Assembly (NCBI GenBank): GCA_031002005.1
Contig: CM061914.1
Location: 188,560,685 to 188,624,684, forward strand
Origin: Vandiemenella viatica
Taxonomy: Eukaryota > Arthropoda > Insecta > Orthoptera > Morabidae
Reading direction: 5' to 3'
DNA: 64,000 bases
The notes under the pieces were generated by a model. The model was not told the origin of the DNA. It saw only the letters and a list, made by a program, of their open reading frames with translations, and ran no database searches. Positions 21,414 to 31,554 of the stretch are shown here, piece after piece. How positions within the stretch are numbered: the stretch's first letter is position 1; every line of letters begins with the position of its first letter. A program made the translations under genes and the position numbers.

Positions 21414-21631
21414 CTGTATGATGGAGGCGACTACCAGTCCGAAGGCGATGCTGGTGAGCAGGTGAGTGGGGTCTTCTGCGCCGACGCCCTTCACCGTGCC
21501 CATGCAGCCCAGCAGCATTAAGATGGCGGTGCCCAGCATCTCGGCGCCGAAAACGACGGTGGCGCCTCGGGGCGTCAGGCGGCCGAACACGGAACCCGTG
21601 GAGGGGTCCCTGCGGAACGCTGACCGTACAC
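21414..21631 (-). CDS. Eglp-type aquaporin, exon 2 (helices 1-2)
   Basis: This 218-bp exon lies between acceptor GGTTCAG (21638-21632) and donor GTGAGAG (21413 downward). It begins with the last two bases of a split codon, which pair with the single leftover base of exon 1 (giving Gly), and ends in phase 0. It encodes about residues 34-106: a basic N-terminal tail (VRSAFRRDPSTGS), then ATVVFGAEMLGTAILMLLG (helix 1 with the conserved Glu of GAEMLGTA), a Gly-rich loop CMGTVKGVGAEDPTH, and helix 2 LLTSIAFGLVVASIIQ. These are standard positions for a major intrinsic protein before the first NPA box, which follows in exon 3. An antisense LINE begins about 60 bases upstream of the acceptor. Confidence 0.93.
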
Positions 21632-21693
21632 CTGAACCAAAAAGGAAAACACCGCTGTCGTTTTACAGAGCAAAGTATCCTGGTCTCAGTAAT

Positions 21694-22525
21694 AAGGTAA
21701 ACATGGGATGAAGATAAATGCAAAGAAGAGTCAGCTTATTATATACACAAATAAAAAGCAAAAGACTGATTATTCTTATAAGGTGGGGAGAGAGTTGCTT
21801 GCTAATGACTTGAAATGTAAATATCTTGGCATTACATTTGATGCCAAGCTTAACTGGGCAGATCACATTGGACAGGTGGTAGGAAAAGGTTTCAAAATTC
21901 TGCATTTGTTGGAGAGAGTGATGAGGGGATGTACGAGAGAAGTAAAGGAGTTGGGTTACAAGACTTTGGTCAGACCATTGCTCGAATATGGTAGTGTATT
22001 ATGGGACCCACATTTTGAATATCAAATACAGGCGTTGGAGACGGTGCAAAAAATAGCAGATAGATTTGTTTCTGGAAATTAGCGCAGAGTGCAATCAGTA
22101 ACTGATATGATAAAAGAACTGGAATGGTATTCATTTCAGGACAGGAGGAGGATGAGGAGGGTCATGGGAGTGTACAGGGCATATACTGGCGATGATGCAT
22201 GAAAAGATATTGTTGTAGGTATGAAAAGTAGTGCATGGAAGGGAAAATATGACCATGACCACAAGCTGGCACTCGATTTCAGGTACAAGGGTGTGGGAAG
22301 ATTCTCTTTTTTAGGTAAAGGTGTCAGAGATTGGAATAAGTTACCAAGGAAAATGATGAATAATTTCCCAAGGAAAATGATGAATAATTTCCCAAAGATG
22401 TTAAAAGAATTTAAAGTTAAAATTTGTAGAGGGCAAATGTAGGCGGGTGCAGGAAAGGGGAAAGATGGGTTTTTAGGGAAATTGCCACCGAAACGTGTGC
22501 TGCATTGCAATTAAAATAAATTAAA
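21694..22525 (+). mobile_element. L2/CR1-like LINE, 3' part (copy A)
   Basis: Begins inside the RT thumb region at MKINAKKSQLIIYTNKKQK (21708) and reads YLGITFDAKLNWADHIGQVV, RVMRGCTREVKELGYKTLVRP and WDPHFEYQIQALETVQKI. It then breaks (stop at about 22080) and resumes to the ...VKICRGQM end at 22440, followed by a short 3' UTR. A 27-bp segment (AAAATGATGAATAATTTCCC) is tandemly duplicated at about 22345-22398. Same family as 52489-53490. Antisense to the aquaporin, with its 5' truncation point about 62 bases from exon 2. Confidence 0.9.
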
Positions 22526-23877
22526 GTGACTTGATTAGTTCTATACGTGGCTTGTCCTCTAAACGTTTAATATAGGCTCTCGCACATTGATCAGCCAGAA
22601 CATTACGACCATTTACCGAAGTTGGCTCCACATCTGTACACACAAGTCACTTAATTCCCGTAAAGTACACGGGAATGGTGGATAAATAAATAGAAATTAT
22701 AATACTGAGTATTCATATCCCAGCACGACAAGCGAATAGTACGCGACAGACTTATTTGGAAAATGTCAGCAGTAGACCACCCAAAAAATAACAAATCACT
22801 GTCGAAACCCTGGTCGAGGAAGAGTTATTACAGATGGTTTCCCAGCCTCATCTTACGTCATCGATACAGCAGCCCGTATGAGTTTATTTGGTTAAATACA
22901 CCTATTTCATTAATTTTTAAAACCTCAAGTCGATGTAGAACAACATATTTGTTTGCATATCGGGTAGATTCAGTGGTTCAATACGAAGAAACGAAACACA
23001 ATAATAATAATAATACTCATCAGTTTTACTTGTTTAACAACCAGTTGAAGATTTGCTTGAAGTGGTTTGAGAAATCTTTGAAATTCCAAACGTTTTTTGC
23101 ACACTACATTTTGTATCAGAAACTGTGCTTCATTCACTCATTCAAACTGTAATGCGTAAATTAAATATTATGGCTGTGATTTGGGTGCCTAAGTTTTGCT
23201 TATATGTTCAAAAAAAATAACAGGTTTTGATAAAATATATTACAAGAATGGGCAGTTTGAAAACGAAATGATTATGGATACAGTAAAAGAAGAACCCCTA
23301 CACTAAATAATAGTCAAGACAAGACTAAAATAATATGGTAATGTTAAGATAATGGAGGGGAAAAGAATATTGAAGAAATGCATGAAATGAAGTTTCATTT
23401 TAAACGGCCCAGGGATAGATGGCTGAGACGAGTGAAGAGGACTGGACTTAGGCGGTGAAAGTGAGGTGGTGGGAAGAAAGAAGAGTACAAAGCAGACCAC
23501 GCCAGTACTTTGAAATTGTTGATGATAATGATAAAACGTAAATGTTTCATTGCCCTGAGAGGAGATCCAATTACTCCATCTGCCACTTAGTTGGATTTAG
23601 TTAACATCTGACGAATTGTCAGTTTCTCAACTGTTCAGCTAATTATTTTATGAAGTTTCGTATCCTGTAAATCACCCTGAGCTGTGACTGTACACTTGAG
23701 CGGCAAGTTGTCTGAAGTGTGTAGTGAATCTGATAGGGACTGTCAGCTGAGACTCAACCCTATGCCACACTGGTGGAGAATCATTTCGGTGTTGGCACAT
23801 AACAAGGCGCCAACTCCACCTCCATTCTGAAGACATTAATAAACACACCAGCTCGTCCACTATAGGTAAAGACTCAC
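22526..23877. other. Intronic, mostly unassigned
   Basis: TTGATCAGCCAGAACATTAC at 22587-22606 resembles the terminus of a widespread insect DNA transposon. An AAT microsatellite lies at about 23000-23015. No coding feature seen. Confidence 0.4.
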
Positions 23878-24150
23878 GTGGTCATAATAACCTGGTGACC
23901 GGGATTCTTATTTCCTGCGCAATCCGCCCCTGTCGAAGAATGCCTTAACCTAATCCAGTAATCCTACCGGGTATTGGGGACCTACAGTTTAACGTGAAAT
24001 CCGGACTGTAGAAGCGATTGGCTCAGTTCACACTACACAAAAAGTTGTGCCAGAGGAGAAGGTGGCTTGAGGGCCTATGAAAATCCCCGCCGCGTCCGGG
24101 GACCTACCAATTTCCTGTCAGACGCCTTAACCACTTGGCTACGACACTGC
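23878..24150 (-). mobile_element. SINE family C, complete-looking copy
   Basis: The minus strand reads a tRNA-like head (CGTAGCCAAGTGGTTAAGGC at about 24144-24125), then a GGTCCCCGGACGCGG body, a TCTCCTCTGGCAC segment, and ends CACCAGGTTATTATGACCAC. The 3' end matches the copies at 19741 and 27812. Confidence 0.75.
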
Positions 24151-24389
24151 TTTATCCAACGGTAGATACTGTATTCGTGCAGAAATAAAATGTGATACGA
24201 TTTCTACTGACATAACTTCCATAAGAAGAAAACATTCTACTGTCCGAAATCTTTGTTGTTAGCAAGTGGAAAGGAAATTTGTTCACATTTTCTAGTCGAC
24301 TTATTTGCGTATACTTGATGCCGTCACAAGGTTTATATTTGAGGTTCTAATCCGATACGCAAGAAACTAAAGTAGATATAAAGATCAAG

Positions 24390-25264
24390 AAACGAGATAA
24401 CTGGAACGCAACGTGAAAGGAGAATACACTAGTCACATTTCGAAATCAGATGTTGGTAGGATCACGAATTTTTAAAACAGGGAACGATTTTTATCTGAAC
24501 AGTGAAAACTGGTACATACGGTGTAACTGAAATGCGTTATTGGCATTCAGGACTCAGAGGCTGGTAGAATTACAAACGCTGCAAAATGATAACAATTTTT
24601 CACTGAAACGCGATAGTTGGAACATAATATGCAGGGGGAACACAATGACCACGTCTCCAGTTTACAATCTGATAGAATTACAGACTCATAAAAGTGAGGA
24701 CGGTTGTTACGGGTTGAAATCTTTGTCCGTCTACCAGGATTTCGGTAGTCCACGGTTATAGAAATCACTCCAAGTGAATATCTGGGTGGTTCCTTCAAAA
24801 GGTCGTGACCGAATTGCCTTTGCCTTTACCCGAATCCTAAAGACCACAACGAGGAGTAAAACTGGAAGAAAAAAGGTTGTGAAGAACATCAAAAATGGAG
24901 TGTAAACGAATGTGGTGTACAGTAGTGACATTTCGAGTTCAGAAGTTGGTAGAATTACAGACTGTGAATTAGTAGGCCTACCTAAAACACGAGAACTGAA
25001 ATGTAACATATGTAGAAAATATAATATTATAATCCCAGTTTAGCTGTTGGTAAAATCAGAAACTCTAAAAGTGAGAAGGAGTGTCCGAAATTTGAGAGTT
25101 GAAACATAGGGGAGATTTTACAATTGCATCAGCAATTCATCTGTTATTATGATCACCGACTTTACTTTTAAAAGTAGAACAACTGTTGTCTGAAATACGA
25201 GAATTGGAGCGTAACGTGTAGAGGGGATATTCTAGTGACAATTCGAGTTTGTAAGTTGGTAGTG
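24390..25264. repeat. Degenerate tandem array, about 105-bp unit, 7 units
   Basis: The anchor GTTGGTAGAATTACA recurs, diverged, at about 24452, 24561, 24668, 24943, 25044 and 25250. Each unit also holds forms of CGAGAACTGGAACGTAACAT and TAGTGACATTTCGAGTT. Spacings are near 105 bp; one gap holds a SINE and another spans two units. It ends about 24 bases from the exon 1 donor, inside intron 1. Function unknown. Confidence 0.75.
24712..24866 (+). mobile_element. Degraded SINE family A inside the tandem array
   Basis: AATCACTCCAAGTGAAT, GGTTCCTTCAAAAGGTCGTG and the tail CGAGGAGTAAAAC match the family-A body. The head is unrecognisable. It interrupts the tandem array. Confidence 0.65.
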
Positions 25265-25288
25265 TGGTGACGATTGGCGGCCGGTTAC

Positions 25289-25388
25289 CTGGAGCGCGCA
25301 TTGTGGTGGAGGCGCCGAGTGTTGACAACTTGACGTCGCCAAACTCCCGGAGGCGGAAGGTGCCGTATTCCGGCAGGAGCTGTCTCAT
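25289..25388 (-). CDS. Eglp-type aquaporin, exon 1 (N-terminus)
   Basis: An ATG at 25388-25386 (context CACAATGAG) opens MRQLLPEYGTFRLREFGDVK..., running 33 codons plus one base to the donor GCTCCAG|GTAACC. The single leftover G joins GT at the start of exon 2, so the phase agrees exactly. A second in-frame ATG at 25301-25299 (context CACAATGCG) would give a shorter tail starting MRAPGVRS. The TATA box lies only 34 bases from the first ATG, which would leave almost no 5' leader, so the second ATG may be the real start; a leader of about 90 bases would then be normal. The segment is GC-rich against AT-rich flanks. It has no homology I can name, as expected for an aquaporin cytoplasmic tail. 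The exon call rests on phase, donor, promoter and position. Confidence 0.75.
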
Positions 25389-25451
25389 TGTGGAGCTCCG
25401 CAGCTGGTGTCCACCTTTTATAAGGGTAACCGATAGGCCGTGCTGACGTCA
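25389..25451 (-). promoter_or_regulatory. Core promoter: TATA box and perfect CRE-type site
   Basis: On the minus strand TATAAAA lies at 25422-25416, and the palindrome TGACGTCA, the full cAMP-response element consensus, at 25451-25444, about 21 bases further upstream. Exon 1 begins just downstream. A TATA placed here predicts transcription start near 25391. cAMP control is inference. Confidence 0.65.
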
Positions 25452-25700
25452 GAGGGGACGTTAGGGACAATATTGACACAGTGGCATTCATGGACGACTA
25501 GGCCACTGACAGCTGCTGTCATTAATTCGTAATTTTCAATTCCTCCCGTCGTGGTAAAAAGTTATGAGGCATCAGGATAAACAAGCTTCGTATTGAATAC
25601 ACAGCTTTGCGAAATTATTATTTTTTGTCTTTTTTGATCATAAATGGAAATAAATGGGCCTATGGTGATAAAACTACAATCGTTCACTCTGTCCGCTTTA
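25452..25700. other. Upstream flank of the aquaporin promoter
   Basis: No further sites could be assigned with confidence. Confidence 0.4.
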
Positions 25701-25935
25701 CAGAGCGTGGTGGGTGAGTAGTTAACGCTCTGGCCTCGCATGCGGGAGGACGCCGGTTCGAATCCTCGTCCAGCCATCGCGATTTATGTTTTCCATGGTT
25801 TCCCCCAAATCTCTCCAGTCGAAAGTCAGGTTGCTTCCTTCAAAATGCCATGGCCAAAATTTTTTCCGTTTCTTGACCCCAGTCCCATGCCGCCTCTAAT
25901 GTACTCGACGTCGACGAGTAGTAAAGCCATAAATA
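25701..25935 (+). mobile_element. tRNA-derived SINE (family A)
   Basis: Head GAGCGTGGTGGGTGAGTAGT, B-box GGTTCGAATCC, the full shared body and tail TCGACGAGTAGTAAAGCC. It lies about 250 bases upstream of the aquaporin promoter. Confidence 0.9.
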
Positions 25936-26276
25936 TAAAAAATCTAATACCTCTATCAACTCTTTAGGATGGGGGGACCATGCATGAAAACCATAATGCG
26001 AGCGAGGTTGCACTAGTGCTCTGTATGCAATGATTTTACTTCAGGCGTAAATTGTTTTAAATTGCGACCAAGAAAATGGAGCATATGGTTTGAGTTCCCT
26101 GTTACCCTTTGAATTTGTTCATTCCACAACAAATTATTATGAATGTTTATCCCTAGGAATTTAGCAGAATCTGCCGTAATAAGGAATATGTCATTAACTA
26201 TATTTTGGATCTAAATGATGTCAATTTTTTAATTATATGCATGACTTGGTACTTCTGTCCCAATGTTATATACAGT
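25936..26276. other. Nothing recognised
   Basis: AT-rich spacer between a SINE and a Tc1 relic. Confidence 0.4.
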
Positions 26277-26970
26277 CATACAGTGACGAGCAAAACGTAA
26301 TAAGAAACCTCTCTAAAATCGGCGGAATGGTTCAACTGGACGTGGTTTGGACTCAACTAAACACAAGGAGTGATTTGCAGTCATTTACAGCCTCCAAAAA
26401 TTGCGCGGTTGTGATAAGAACGGCTGTGTTGATCTTTTCTCAGATGTGATCCACAGGGCCCACTACTAGCGATCTAAGAGGTCGAACAATTTACCGCAAC
26501 TGTCCACGATTGTTTTCATACCGATCTGGGCCCGTGCCACTGTACATTATCATCGTGGAACTTCTTATCTTTGTCGGCATGCGTGAAGTAGACAAGGGGT
26601 AGCAAATTGACATCAACCACCGTACCCTAGCACGGAATGATCCAGTCAGACCACAGGACTCAACTCATGTCTGGTGAACTTGACCAACAATGCGTTTCTG
26701 ACGGTTTGGATCGTTAGCCTCATTGGGCTTACGCCACACCTGATTGCGACCATCACCGCAGACCAAATGGACGCGTTACTGATCGGACCAAGTTGCGTTC
26801 TTTCAATCATATTGAGTCCAATGCTCATCCAGAAAAACCATTAACAACGAAGAAGAGTTGTGAGGTTTTGAAACGCGAGTTGCTCTTCTGCTGTCATATG
26901 CCCTCCACGTGAATGATCGTTGCACAGAACTCACAAATGCGTCTATTGTGCATCCCCAACTTACACTGAT
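26277..26970 (-). mobile_element. Tc1-like transposon relic
   Basis: CAGTGACGAGCAAAACG at 26280-26296 resembles a Tc1-type terminus. The minus strand shows broken readings in several frames: HLVCGDGRNQVWRKPNEA (DDE-type block), a VMVWG-like remnant and HDDNVQWHGPRS, the position of QDNAPCH in Tc1 enzymes. Many stops and frameshifts; the other terminus is not found. Confidence 0.6.
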
Positions 26971-27107
26971 CGTCAGTGAGCGCTCTGGTGGCTCCGTGGT
27001 GAAGGCGTTTGACTGGAGATCGAAAGGTTCACGGTTCGAATCCCTGTCTCGGCGGGGAGCTTCACTGACTTTTAACCCGACCTTTACTTCTGATAAAGCT
27101 TGTTGTA

Positions 27108-27686
27108 CAGGGCTAGTCAAAATGATTGCAGTGATTTCAGAAAATTACTACAGATTTATTATTTGACATATACTTACAAGAGTACACAGATATATAAACA
27201 AACTGTGAAAGTTTTTTTTTTTGAGTGTGTACAGATGCTCAATATGTGCACCTTTAGTGACTCTGCACACATCAAGTCTATAATGGATTGGTCGTGCCGG
27301 GGATGCTGATCGTCAGCTGATGTCATGGCCTCCTCGTTCCCCTGACCTAACCCCCTGCGACTTCTTTGTTCGGGGTTTCGTAAACGACACAGTGTTCGTG
27401 CCACCAGTACCAGTTGATCTGCCAGACCTGCGGGTTCGCATCACCAATGCATTTACTCTCATTGACAGAGACATGCTGCATCGGGTATGGGAAGAACTCG
27501 ATTATAGATCTGATGTGTGCAGAGTCACTAAAGGTGCAATAAAGGAGCATCTGTAGACACTAAAAAAATAAAATAAGAAAAACTTTCACAGTTTGTTTAC
27601 ATATCTGTGTAATTTTGTAAGTATATGTCAAATAATAAACCTGTAGTAATTTTCTGAAATCACTGCAATCATTTTGACTAGCCCTT
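27108..27686 (+). mobile_element. Internally deleted mariner with about 100-bp TIRs
   Basis: Termini CAGGGCTAGTCAAAATGATT and its near-perfect complement, extended inward as imperfect repeats over roughly 100 bp (AGTGATTTCAGAAAATTACT; TTATTATTTGACATATACTT; AACTTTCACAGTTTGTTT). TA duplication at 27106-27107 and 27687-27688. It keeps only the transposase C-terminus (27320-27556). Confidence 0.9.
27320..27556 (+). pseudogene. Mariner-type transposase C-terminal fragment
   Basis: MSWPPRSPDLTPCDFFVRGF at the start holds the third catalytic Asp context (SPDLTPCDFF). It continues VNDTVFVPPVPVDLPDLRVR and ends LHRVWEELDYRSDVCRVTKG...EHL, the C-terminal block of a transposase class common in insects. 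The open frame is intact over 78 codons, but the first two catalytic residues are deleted. Confidence 0.85.
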
Positions 27687-27812
27687 TATAATGTGAAGTA
27701 CGCCAGAATGCTTCTGTGGTTCGGATTCCTCCGGGTTAGTTGACTATGACAGGGTCGGAGTGCGCAGCCAGTAATAAACCCTGTCACCAGGTCATTACGA
27801 CCACACGAATTT

Positions 27813-29213
27813 TTGCTGGTAGTCAGTACAAGCAGTGACGTTCGTCAGTCAAACGTTTCGATCAGTCTGGCCACGGAGCTGTACCATCAGATAGGCACCG
27901 CGCGTTGTACTGTCGGTTTTCGCTATATCCGATGATCGAACGACCGTCAACATTGCGGTATACCTTCACTGCATAAGGAGTGCGAAGAAGTTCGGGATTT
28001 AACGCATGACTTTGATACATAATTTGGTGTACAGACATCGTACATACGTGACCAATTCCTATTAATGAAAGTTACTTCAATCGTCGGAGAAACTGCAGTG
28101 TGCTCCAGAGAGGCCGTCTTCTGAGCGACAGCTGGGGCCGTCTTGGTATTCCAGGAGGTCAACTCCCGATGGCCTGGGCGGCTGACTTCGCTGCCGGTTC
28201 CAGGGGACTCTACCTTTGGAGTGCAATCAGCAACAAGAGAAAATTAATATTGGTGGAACCGAAATGAGGTTGTGACAGTTGGTGGTGGAGCAGAGGTATC
28301 AATAGCGGTATTAGTAGTAATAGTAACATTAGTAGCAATAGTAGTAGTAATAGAAGTAGTAGTGAGGTACACACCCTGTTAATAAATTAATAGAAGTAAG
28401 GTAGTCTGACATTGGAACTTCAATCTATCTTGTATTCATCATTATAAATTGAAATTATTAATACTGTACATACCGGTAATGTATAAGCATATATGGACGT
28501 AAAATAATGGGAATAATGGCCCAGATTAGATTCCAGGTGCTGGGCTATGTGTTATTTCGAAAAATAAAATAAATACATAACCGACAGCCTTTCACTTCTG
28601 CTTCAAATACACCAAATGATCTGTTCCTCTGAGGATAGCGAACAGTGGCGAGAGTGCAACGTGACTGGCTGTTCTTGAACCTAGGTGGCCTTCTTTTCAT
28701 TGATGTTGTGTGGCCATCACTTATTGTAGCACGCTATCGTCCCTGCTTGCCTTTTACTTTCCTCTCTGTAAAGTGCCCACGTGAGATATTTTTCTCACTT
28801 TCGTTATCAGCTCACCTAGTTTTTTGTAACACCTAGTATTACGAAATTAAAATCTGGTCGAGTCACTGATCGGAATGCCCTCGCTCTTGTTTGCACAGCG
28901 ACTTAATCTAATCGAGAGTTGGAACTCGACGGCAAACACTAGCGTCGCTGGTCATAGGGTGTACTTTAGACCGCCGCGCCGCAATCCGGTTGTGCCTGGT
29001 TCCCCGCAGGTTGTTTGCGCTTCGGTCAAGCGGTCAACACGTCATTGGCCGCCGCTGGGACTGGAGTTCCCACGATACACAAAGAAACGGCCGCCACGAT
29101 GACATCGCGGGCGTATCTCAGTCTGGGATTTCTAATCATAAACGTTACTGCTATCAGGAAGATTCAGATATTTATGAACTAAAAAATAGAGTAATACGCA
29201 GGCAATTATGACC
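27813..29213. other. Unassigned, with a GTA microsatellite
   Basis: A degenerate GTA/TAG microsatellite lies at about 28300-28372. The segment 28640-29110 is less AT-rich and has ORFs on the plus strand (28875-29102) with no domain I recognise. No other feature seen. Confidence 0.4.
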
Positions 29214-29217
29214 TTAA

Positions 29218-30139
29218 CACATTGACCGCTACCGGCCATATGAAGAGTCCTGTCAGTGACTAACTCTGAATGCAAACCCACATAACGCGGACGTCTCTAG
29301 ACGTCCGCCGTCACTCTATTGACCATGTTACCTGAGACGGCAGATGATTTTAATTTTCGGCCCTTTTAAGCTGTTTATTTTACTTTTAATTGAAAAAATA
29401 TAATAAATAAGAGTTTAGGGGGAAAAAATCGGTAATTATCATATAAATTAAGTTTATTAAATAAAAAACGTGTGAATCATATAGAATTACATAAATACTC
29501 ATTATTTATATATATATATATATTTAAATTTAGTTCAGTTACAAAAAAACCAAATTTAACTATTGAGTCTTGGAAAAAATAAATTAATAGAACAGGACGT
29601 AAATAAAATGATAAAATATAAAATTAATTTTAATTTCCTCGATGAAAAATTTCAAAGCATTGCTCCCGACACAAAGGATGATGTTTCTGGCAGACAAGAC
29701 AATAATAGGCGGTATCTTTCCACAGTTTATTTTTCGAACATTGTCGACATTTCTTTTGCGGGGCTCTCGTCTATCCGTCAGGTATGTCATATCGTTTTGG
29801 GAAATGTATTGGCTCACGTGGTGATTGTGAAGAAGAAGATTGAGAGGAAGGAATAGGACGTAGGGAACATGATCGAGAGGAATAAGAGGGACTTGGGACA
29901 GGCGGCTTGTAGCAAGGAAGAACACCAAGTTTGAAAAATTATTAAGAAAACACCAGTTGTCCGATTAGAAAACGGTCTTCACTCGGTAAAAGGTAAGACT
30001 TGAATGAATGGCTGACAGAAAGGGCAAGCTCGTAGGCCAGGTTCTATACAATCCAATAGGGAAAGGACGTCTCAAGCCGTCCACCGTCACTGGGATGCTC
30101 CCTAGCGGACGGCCGAAGACGTCCTCAGCACTCAACGTG
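29218..30139 (-). mobile_element. piggyBac-like element, internally deleted
   Basis: TTAA target sites at 29214-29217 and 30140-30143 flank inverted ends CACATTGACCGCT and (complement) CACGTTGAGTGCT. At 922 bp it is far below a full piggyBac (about 2.5 kb). Subterminal GACGTC repeats occur at both ends (ACGTCTCTAGACGTCCG at the left). The minus strand keeps the transposase cysteine-rich tail. Confidence 0.85.
29630..29775 (-). pseudogene. piggyBac transposase cysteine-rich C-terminal domain
   Basis: In one minus frame the reading is APQKKCRQCSKNK, then DTAYYCLVCQKHHPLC, then CFEIFH. This spaces Cys and His as in the piggyBac cross-brace zinc domain that recognises element ends. A stop lies just upstream, after FPKRYDIPDG. 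Nothing of the DDD catalytic core remains. Confidence 0.8.
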
Positions 30140-30143
30140 TTAA

Positions 30144-31185
30144 AAATGGGTAAATATGACATCAAAATGACAAAATATGACCAAACATTTAAATTTACTA
30201 TATATCAAAACATGCTCAATTGTACATCATTTATTTTATCTAGTAGTGTCGCTTTCATGTAGACAGCATAATTAATTTCCGTGCACTCGCTGCACCATTG
30301 GGAAATTAAATTTCACATAACTTACAGAATATAACTCTTTCATCTGTACTAAGCTACTCCTCTCTAAATTCCCTTCCGTAACTTCGCAGTTTAAGAAAAT
30401 TTTACCATCGGCGTGGCGGCAGGTTTACTCACTGGTCCACTGCAGATTTAACGATGACTGAGGATATTTCATTGAGATATTGATTGACGCAGATCGACAC
30501 AGGCATGCTTCTGCTGCATTGTCGAGATTAAAAGGCGGGCGGAACATTACGTTTAGAGAGTGACAATAATGTATAACTTCAATTCTTGACTGGTGAATTC
30601 TGACCACAGTGAAAATTAGTCCCCCGCCCCCCTTCACCTGTATAATAAAAGTCCTGTTCTATGAATAATTATCTTAATTTCTTCTCATCAAGCTTATGTT
30701 GTGCTTGAATTTAATTCACATCAGTGTGTAGTAACAGGCCTAAGCGTGTGGGAGTGTGAGAGTGTGCATATGTGTGTGTGGTTTAGTGAAAGATTCAGTG
30801 CTTAAGCCTCCTCTCCCAACGACGCTAGTGAATTCACGGTACTATAAATATATATAAAACAAATTTTTCCTCATAATATGACCATAAATATTATCGAAAT
30901 ATGACCAAAACTAGGAAAATTGTCTGAATATGCATTTATATACTATATAAAATGCATTTTAATATAATCAGAAAAGTTTAATCAGTGTTTAACTCAGCAT
31001 TTCAACTCATAAAGAAGGCAGGAAAAAAATATAACTTGTCCTAAAGGTTCGAACTGCAGTGTCCCGCGTTCACCTAGAGGAGTACTGGCACGGTCGCCAT
31101 GTTAGTTTAAACAATTAAACAGACGGGAAAACTAAAAAGTCATCGCAACAAACTAGTACAGTAACGCAGGTACTGCTTTATTTCG
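30144..31185. other. Nothing recognised
   Basis: AT-rich; a short GT-rich run at about 30760-30782. Short ORFs without signals. Confidence 0.4.
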
Positions 31186-31421
31186 GACAGGCTGATGAAT
31201 CATATTTTGAGGCATGCTGGATTGATTAATTTGTTAGTGGAGGGAACGAACAGTTGATGGTAAGAACTGTAGAGGAAGAGATGACTGAGATTATAATATA
31301 TGAAGGAGATAATTGAGGATGTGGGTTGTAAGTGGTATGTAGAGATGAAGAGGTTAGCACAAAGTATGAAGGGATGGAGGATTGCATCAAACCAGTCGAA
31401 AGACTGATGACACAAAAAGAA
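31186..31421 (+). mobile_element. LINE 3' fragment, same family as 7800-8545
   Basis: Plus strand reads DRLMNHILRHAGLINLLVEG, then in shifted frames the EDVGC(K)-YVEMKRLAQ-MKGW-IASNQS tail, and ends TCGAAAGACTGATGACACAA. Opposite orientation to the copy at 7800. Confidence 0.8.
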
Positions 31422-31554
31422 CCGCAGGTACAAAGGAGATAGCGTACCATGCCAAACCCTCATATTTGTCCACATTTAGGATCCACATTGCAAGGGATTG
31501 ACTGACCACTACAGAGAAGAGCAGCTCAGTTTGCAACTGCTTGTCACATTACTC
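31422..31554. other. Nothing recognised
   Basis: Short spacer. Confidence 0.4.

Larger units (their letters stand above)
21632..25288 (-). other. Aquaporin intron 1, about 3.7 kb
   Basis: Phase 1 intron from donor GTAACC (25288-25283) to acceptor GGTTCAG. Contains an antisense LINE, two SINEs and a degenerate tandem array that abuts the donor. Confidence 0.8.
26980..27812 (+). mobile_element. SINE family C split by a mariner insertion
   Basis: A tRNA-like head (CTCCGTGGTGAAGGCGTTTG, B-box GGTTCGAATCC at about 27033) runs to TGATAAAGCTTGTTG at 27105. The body resumes at 27689 with AATGTGAAGTACGCCAGAAT and ends with CACCAGGTCATTACGACCAC at about 27806. Joining across the insertion restores the arrangement of the copy at 19470-19741. 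Confidence 0.85.

Noticed and set aside
21322..21723. 133-codon minus ORF over exon 2
   Set aside because: An Arg/His-rich shadow frame of the aquaporin exon.
28640..29211. Host gene in the GC-richer block
   Set aside because: Overlapping ORFs on the plus strand have no domain, splice support or conservation that I can judge.
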